A DNA stretch of 64,000 bases, taken from Stenotrophomonas sp. VV52 (GTDB taxonomy: Bacteria > Pseudomonadota > Gammaproteobacteria > Xanthomonadales > Xanthomonadaceae). The translations under genes and the position numbers were made by a program. Positions 61,273-64,000 of the stretch are shown one piece after another. The stretch lies in contig NZ_PKQQ01000007.1 in the NCBI RefSeq assembly GCF_002893095.1, positions 186,001-250,000 on the forward strand, in the 5' to 3' direction. How positions within the stretch are numbered: the first letter of the stretch is position 1; each line of letters opens with the position of its first letter. The notes beneath the pieces were generated by a model. The model did no database searches. It was not told the origin of the DNA and saw only the letters and a list, made by a program, of their open reading frames with translations.

Positions 61273-61433
61273 AAATTAGCTCTAGCTCTCCTCTGAGCGG
61301 ACGAGGTAAGCACATATTCCAAACTTTGGGCGGCGGTGAGATGGCCGGATTTGAATCCTCGCTGGAGCGGTACTGGCTCCGGCTAGGCTACGTACCGCGA
61401 TGTACCCACCACCTCGTTTCCCGTTAGAGTCTG

Positions 61434-62444
61434 CTACTGAGTCATGCGTTTTGCGTCAAATCCGCTGACGTCAAATTCGGCCATGACCGAGCCTTGCTGA
61501 TACACATTGAACTCCACTCGGAGGCGCTTGGCTTTACCCAGCTTACTCGTGAGGGTCTTGTATCCCGGGATGAAGACCATCTCGCTGCTGTTGTCGGATG
61601 GCTCAGTTCCGGTGAAGGTTTTGGCGGACTCATCGTCGAATCGGATACGCACGGGGCAGGAGCTGAAGCTATGGCACAGGATCTGCCCCTTCTCGATGCT
61701 GACCATTACATCGTTGCCCCATCGAGGGTGACGCCTGATCGTGAGCTCTGCCTTCTGCCGGCCTGAGTAGGGGAAGTCAAAGTTGAAGCTGTTGGTGCTG
61801 GTTACCCGTGCCGTGCGGACGGGTTTTCCCGACATGTCATCCTGCTGGGTGGAATAGGACCACTGCAGGCCTATCGGGTTAAGCTCGGCGTGGAGTTGAG
61901 CCTCCAGCTTCGGCCGCATTGCATCAGCCTCCTTGGCTTGGGCCGAGCCGGCATGATTCTTGAGGATCAGCGTGAGGTTCGCCAAGCGTTCGGAAGTTGG
62001 CCGGGCCTGGTCCTTTGCGGCAGCCAGAAGTTCGGGCGCAGACACCTCGACCGTTGTTGCCTTCGCAGCGCTCTGGTCCGATGCGTGACCGGAGGCTGCC
62101 CCGCTCTGGCTGGCAGTGCCGCGGCTTGCCGATGGAGTGGCTACTTTCGTCTCGGGCCCCATGCCGTAGCCCAAGACCAACAGGACGAGAAGGCCGACGA
62201 GTCCAAGCATAACGAATGTTCCACAGCCCGACTTCTTCGGTGCTGGGCGCGGTGCCGGAATGGAGGTCGCAACAGGCGCTGCTGGCGCGGCTCGGTTCAG
62301 ATCTGAAGACGGGCCCAGCGGTGGTGGAGTTGGGATGCCAGGAGTCGGGTTGACTCCTGCGGACATCGGGAATCCACAATTCGGACAAGCCGAAGCCTGA
62401 TCACTGATTTGCTTGCCACATTCGCGGCAGTTCACCAAAGCCAT
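61434..62444 (-). CDS. Zinc-ribbon membrane-anchored hypothetical protein
   Basis: A 336-residue protein from ATG 62444. It starts with a zinc ribbon (CRECGKQISDQASACPNCG, CxxC-x12-CxxC), then a Pro-rich linker, one membrane helix (VMLGLVGLLVLLVLGYGM), a Ser/Ala-rich stretch and a C-terminal beta-rich domain with two cysteines (CHSFSSCPVRI). The tail domain is probably periplasmic. Similar N-ribbon proteins are common and mostly uncharacterised. Confidence 0.7.
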   Translation of the reverse strand: MALVNCRECGKQISDQASACPNCGFPMSAGVNPTPGIPTPPPLGPSSDLNRAAPAAPVATSIPAPRPAPKKSGCGTFVMLGLVGLLVLLVLGYGMGPETKVATPSASRGTASQSGAASGHASDQSAAKATTVEVSAPELLAAAKDQARPTSERLANLTLILKNHAGSAQAKEADAMRPKLEAQLHAELNPIGLQWSYSTQQDDMSGKPVRTARVTSTNSFNFDFPYSGRQKAELTIRRHPRWGNDVMVSIEKGQILCHSFSSCPVRIRFDDESAKTFTGTEPSDNSSEMVFIPGYKTLTSKLGKAKRLRVEFNVYQQGSVMAEFDVSGFDAKRMTQ

Positions 62445-62462
62445 GGCACCCCCTGTGCACAC

Positions 62463-62661
62463 TTTGCCGAAGACAACGCTGTTCCAGGCCGAGGTGTTGC
62501 CCTCGGCAGTCCAGCCCTACGCGAATCGTAGCAGCGCATCGGCTGACGCGGCCATAGGACATGACGTACAGAATTTATAAAAAGCGACAATGCACTGCTG
62601 CTGCTGTAGGGAAGGTCACTACATCCCTAAGCGCCTTCGCAGAATGCAGGAAGACGGGTTG
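62463..62661. other. Intergenic stretch, no gene seen
   Basis: About 200 bp between the zinc-ribbon gene and the PIN-like gene. I see no start-supported frame or strong hairpin. Confidence 0.4.
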
Positions 62662-63318
62662 CTACCGGGAAACCGCGGCCACGTAAGGAGATTGATACTT
62701 TCCTGCGGTCCTGTGATGCAGGTCATTTAGGTAGCTTAATAGCCCATCAGAGATGGCTTGTTCGTCAGCCGCCACGGACCTTCCGAAGATGCTGGACAGG
62801 GCGCTGTTGACGTCCGGACGGGATCTTACCTTGGCCGATACATAGGCCAACCCGAAGTGGCCGATGATGATTGCGATGGCGTCCTCCAGGCAGAGGATCT
62901 GAGCCCAGCTGAAACTTCCTTCCACCGTCCCGCCGACCTTGCACAGCGCAACGAGCGATCGCTTGTCGCCGGTGATCAGGCCGGCGCTACTGTCCTCACA
63001 GAGCGCGGCAAACAGGGCCAGCTCTCCGCCATCTATGTCCGGTGTGCCATCCAGCAGGGCGTAGTTCGCCGATTCAACCAGAACCACGACCTCGCTCGCC
63101 TGCGCTACGAGTAGGTTGAGCTGCTCAACCGCCAGCGCGCTCCCCAGTTTGGCAAGCGCCTTGGCGGGATTGGCTGCGTGCAGCTGGAACCGCAGCTGGG
63201 CCAGGATCGAAAAGTCCCGAAGCTCGACCCGCAGGGCGGTGGCCATGTCCTGAAGGAGGCCGTACTGACAAAGCGCTTTGGCGGCGTCACTGTCCAAGAG
63301 GTAGTGCTTGGCGCTCAT
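62662..63318 (-). CDS. PIN-like domain protein coupled to ImmA/IrrE gene
   Basis: A 218-residue protein. The acid residues of a PIN-like nuclease fold are visible: LLDSDAAKA (D9, D11), DIDGGELALFAAL and LITGDKRSL. VapC toxins use this set. Its ATG overlaps the stop of the upstream ImmA-type gene (TGATG). The length is greater than VapC (130) with a helical tail. A toxin or RNase role is inferred. Confidence 0.65.
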   Translation of the reverse strand: MSAKHYLLDSDAAKALCQYGLLQDMATALRVELRDFSILAQLRFQLHAANPAKALAKLGSALAVEQLNLLVAQASEVVVLVESANYALLDGTPDIDGGELALFAALCEDSSAGLITGDKRSLVALCKVGGTVEGSFSWAQILCLEDAIAIIIGHFGLAYVSAKVRSRPDVNSALSSIFGRSVAADEQAISDGLLSYLNDLHHRTAGKYQSPYVAAVSR

Positions 63319-64000
63319 CAGAATCCTTGCATGCTGAGCAGGTAGGCGCGATTGTCGTCCGTGAGCCTGTCAACATCGCAGTTGGCCAGGAAGCGATCCT
63401 TGAGCAGTTCCTTTGCGTTGGCCTGGTCTGGGAAGTAGCCAAGGGCCTGATTAGCCAACAGCCAGTCATCATGATCGCGTGCGTAGCTCAAGATGATGTG
63501 TCCTGGGTCGACACTGAGGCTGTCGCCGAGACTCATGGCCATGTTTACCAGCTGGGCAGCCGACATCGTGCCGTGGTTATCGAGGGGAAGGGTAAGTCGC
63601 CCGTTGCGTAGCATGGCCAGTGCAAACTGATCGGCCTGGCGCTCCTCTGCGTCGCCATGCTGATCCGCCTCACGCTCGATAGCCTCCGTGATGGCGTCCA
63701 TTCCCTCATCGATCAGCACGCCGGTACCGGCGACGTGGCCAAGGCAGATATGGGCCAGTTCGTGGGCTAGCACGAACAGCTGCTTTGCATTCTGGCCAGA
63801 CTGGAAGCCTAGGACGATCACCGGCCTGTCTTCAATCCGCATGGCCATACCGGTAATGCGTTTGCTGCCGCGGGGGAGCTCCTTCAAGAACAGCACGGGG
63901 ATACCGTGCTGCCAGCAGAAATCCAGCAACGACCCGAATCCTATTGCCGCAGCCCCGGTCGAGGTGCGCACCCTCTTGGACAGCTCCTTGGGGTCTGCCG
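63318..64000 (-). CDS. ImmA/IrrE family metallo-endopeptidase, N-terminus beyond window
   Basis: The frame is open to the window edge, so the N-terminal part (probably an XRE HTH) is missing. The visible 227 residues hold the zinc motif HELAHICLGH and a later Glu in READQHGDAEERQADQFALAM, the standard ImmA/IrrE set (HExxH + E). Proteins of this kind cleave repressors or act as antitoxin-proteases. It is coupled to the PIN-like gene. Confidence 0.85.
   Translation of the reverse strand, partial: ADPKELSKRVRTSTGAAAIGFGSLLDFCWQHGIPVLFLKELPRGSKRITGMAMRIEDRPVIVLGFQSGQNAKQLFVLAHELAHICLGHVAGTGVLIDEGMDAITEAIEREADQHGDAEERQADQFALAMLRNGRLTLPLDNHGTMSAAQLVNMAMSLGDSLSVDPGHIILSYARDHDDWLLANQALGYFPDQANAKELLKDRFLANCDVDRLTDDNRAYLLSMQGF

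Larger units (their letters stand above)
42592..64000. mobile_element. Genomic island inserted in comM, right end beyond window
   Basis: From the comM break to the window edge the genes are accessory: metal efflux, EptA, stress phosphatases, toxin-antitoxin-like pair. Codon use is less GC-rich at third positions than the flanking core genes, and reading frames are shorter and gaps longer up to 49 kb. At the junction GTTATC is directly repeated (42597-42602 and 42609-42614), possibly part of an element end. No transposase or integrase is visible, so the element type is unknown. Confidence 0.7.

Noticed and set aside
61331-61410. tRNA-like sequence on the minus strand with anticodon-arm-like GGAGC-CAGTACC-GCTCC and TTCAAAT
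   Set aside because: The T-stem does not pair, the D-arm is poor, position 33 is not T, and tRNA-Tyr should have a long variable arm. Considered chance similarity.
1-64000. CRISPR arrays or rRNA genes
   Set aside because: No spaced direct-repeat array and no rRNA sequence was found; the only regular tandem repeat is the 3 x 18 bp operator at 30010.

Overview
The window looks like chromosome from a GC-rich gammaproteobacterium of the Xanthomonadaceae, most likely Stenotrophomonas or a close relative. The evidence is the gene content (bioBF, comF, ubiA, many TonB-dependent receptors), a C-terminal XVIPCD-type secretion domain typical of Xanthomonadales type IV secretion effectors, and GTAG-headed REP hairpins of the kind common in Stenotrophomonas. 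Family calls come from reading motifs; no database search was possible.

Layout. 1-5.4 kb: bioB-bioF (leftward, bioF cut by the window edge) face comF; a hipBA toxin-antitoxin pair with duplicated operator-like repeats sits between them, and an HdeD-type membrane protein follows. 5.4-20.8 kb: a complete-looking N-acetylgalactosamine (GalNAc) utilisation locus. A leftward operon (agaS, agaK, gatZ/kbaZ-like, agaR, agaA, MFS permease) is divergent from a rightward set (GH31 alpha-GalNAc-ase candidate, TonB receptor, GH109 alpha-GalNAc-ase candidate). The proposed flow is glycan capture, release of terminal alpha-GalNAc, uptake, phosphorylation, deacetylation, then isomerisation/deamination to tagatose-6-phosphate. 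CTTTCG motifs in the divergent spacer are likely AgaR sites.

20.9-23.5 kb: tRNA-Arg(CCG), ubiA and an atoE-like transporter interrupted by an in-frame TGA. 23.5-32 kb: an accessory stretch with an intact but motif-dead type I restriction-modification operon (HsdS half-subunit, HsdM-like and HsdR-like proteins that have lost their catalytic residues), a Q-rich microprotein, and a gene pair joining a PD-(D/E)XK nuclease-wHTH protein to a nucleotidyltransferase under three 18-bp operator repeats. 32-39 kb: a DUF1704 peptidase, a VOC protein with a second in-frame TGA, a type IV secretion peptidoglycan hydrolase effector with two candidate immunity lipoproteins, a HAD phosphatase and a BSP-family peptidase. 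39.3-42.1 kb: a second TonB receptor.

42.6 kb to the right edge: a genomic island that has cut comM, leaving only its last third. It has lower GC3 and carries two eukaryotic-like protein phosphatases, XRE and MerR regulators, a CDF cation exporter, a DsbA-like thiol protein, two paralogous His-rich CzcI-like proteins, an EptA/MCR-family phosphoethanolamine transferase with DgkA, czcCBA, a P1B-type Zn/Cd/Pb ATPase, a response regulator lacking its kinase, and an ImmA/PIN-like pair. Together this is a heavy-metal and envelope-modification resistance island whose far end lies outside the window.
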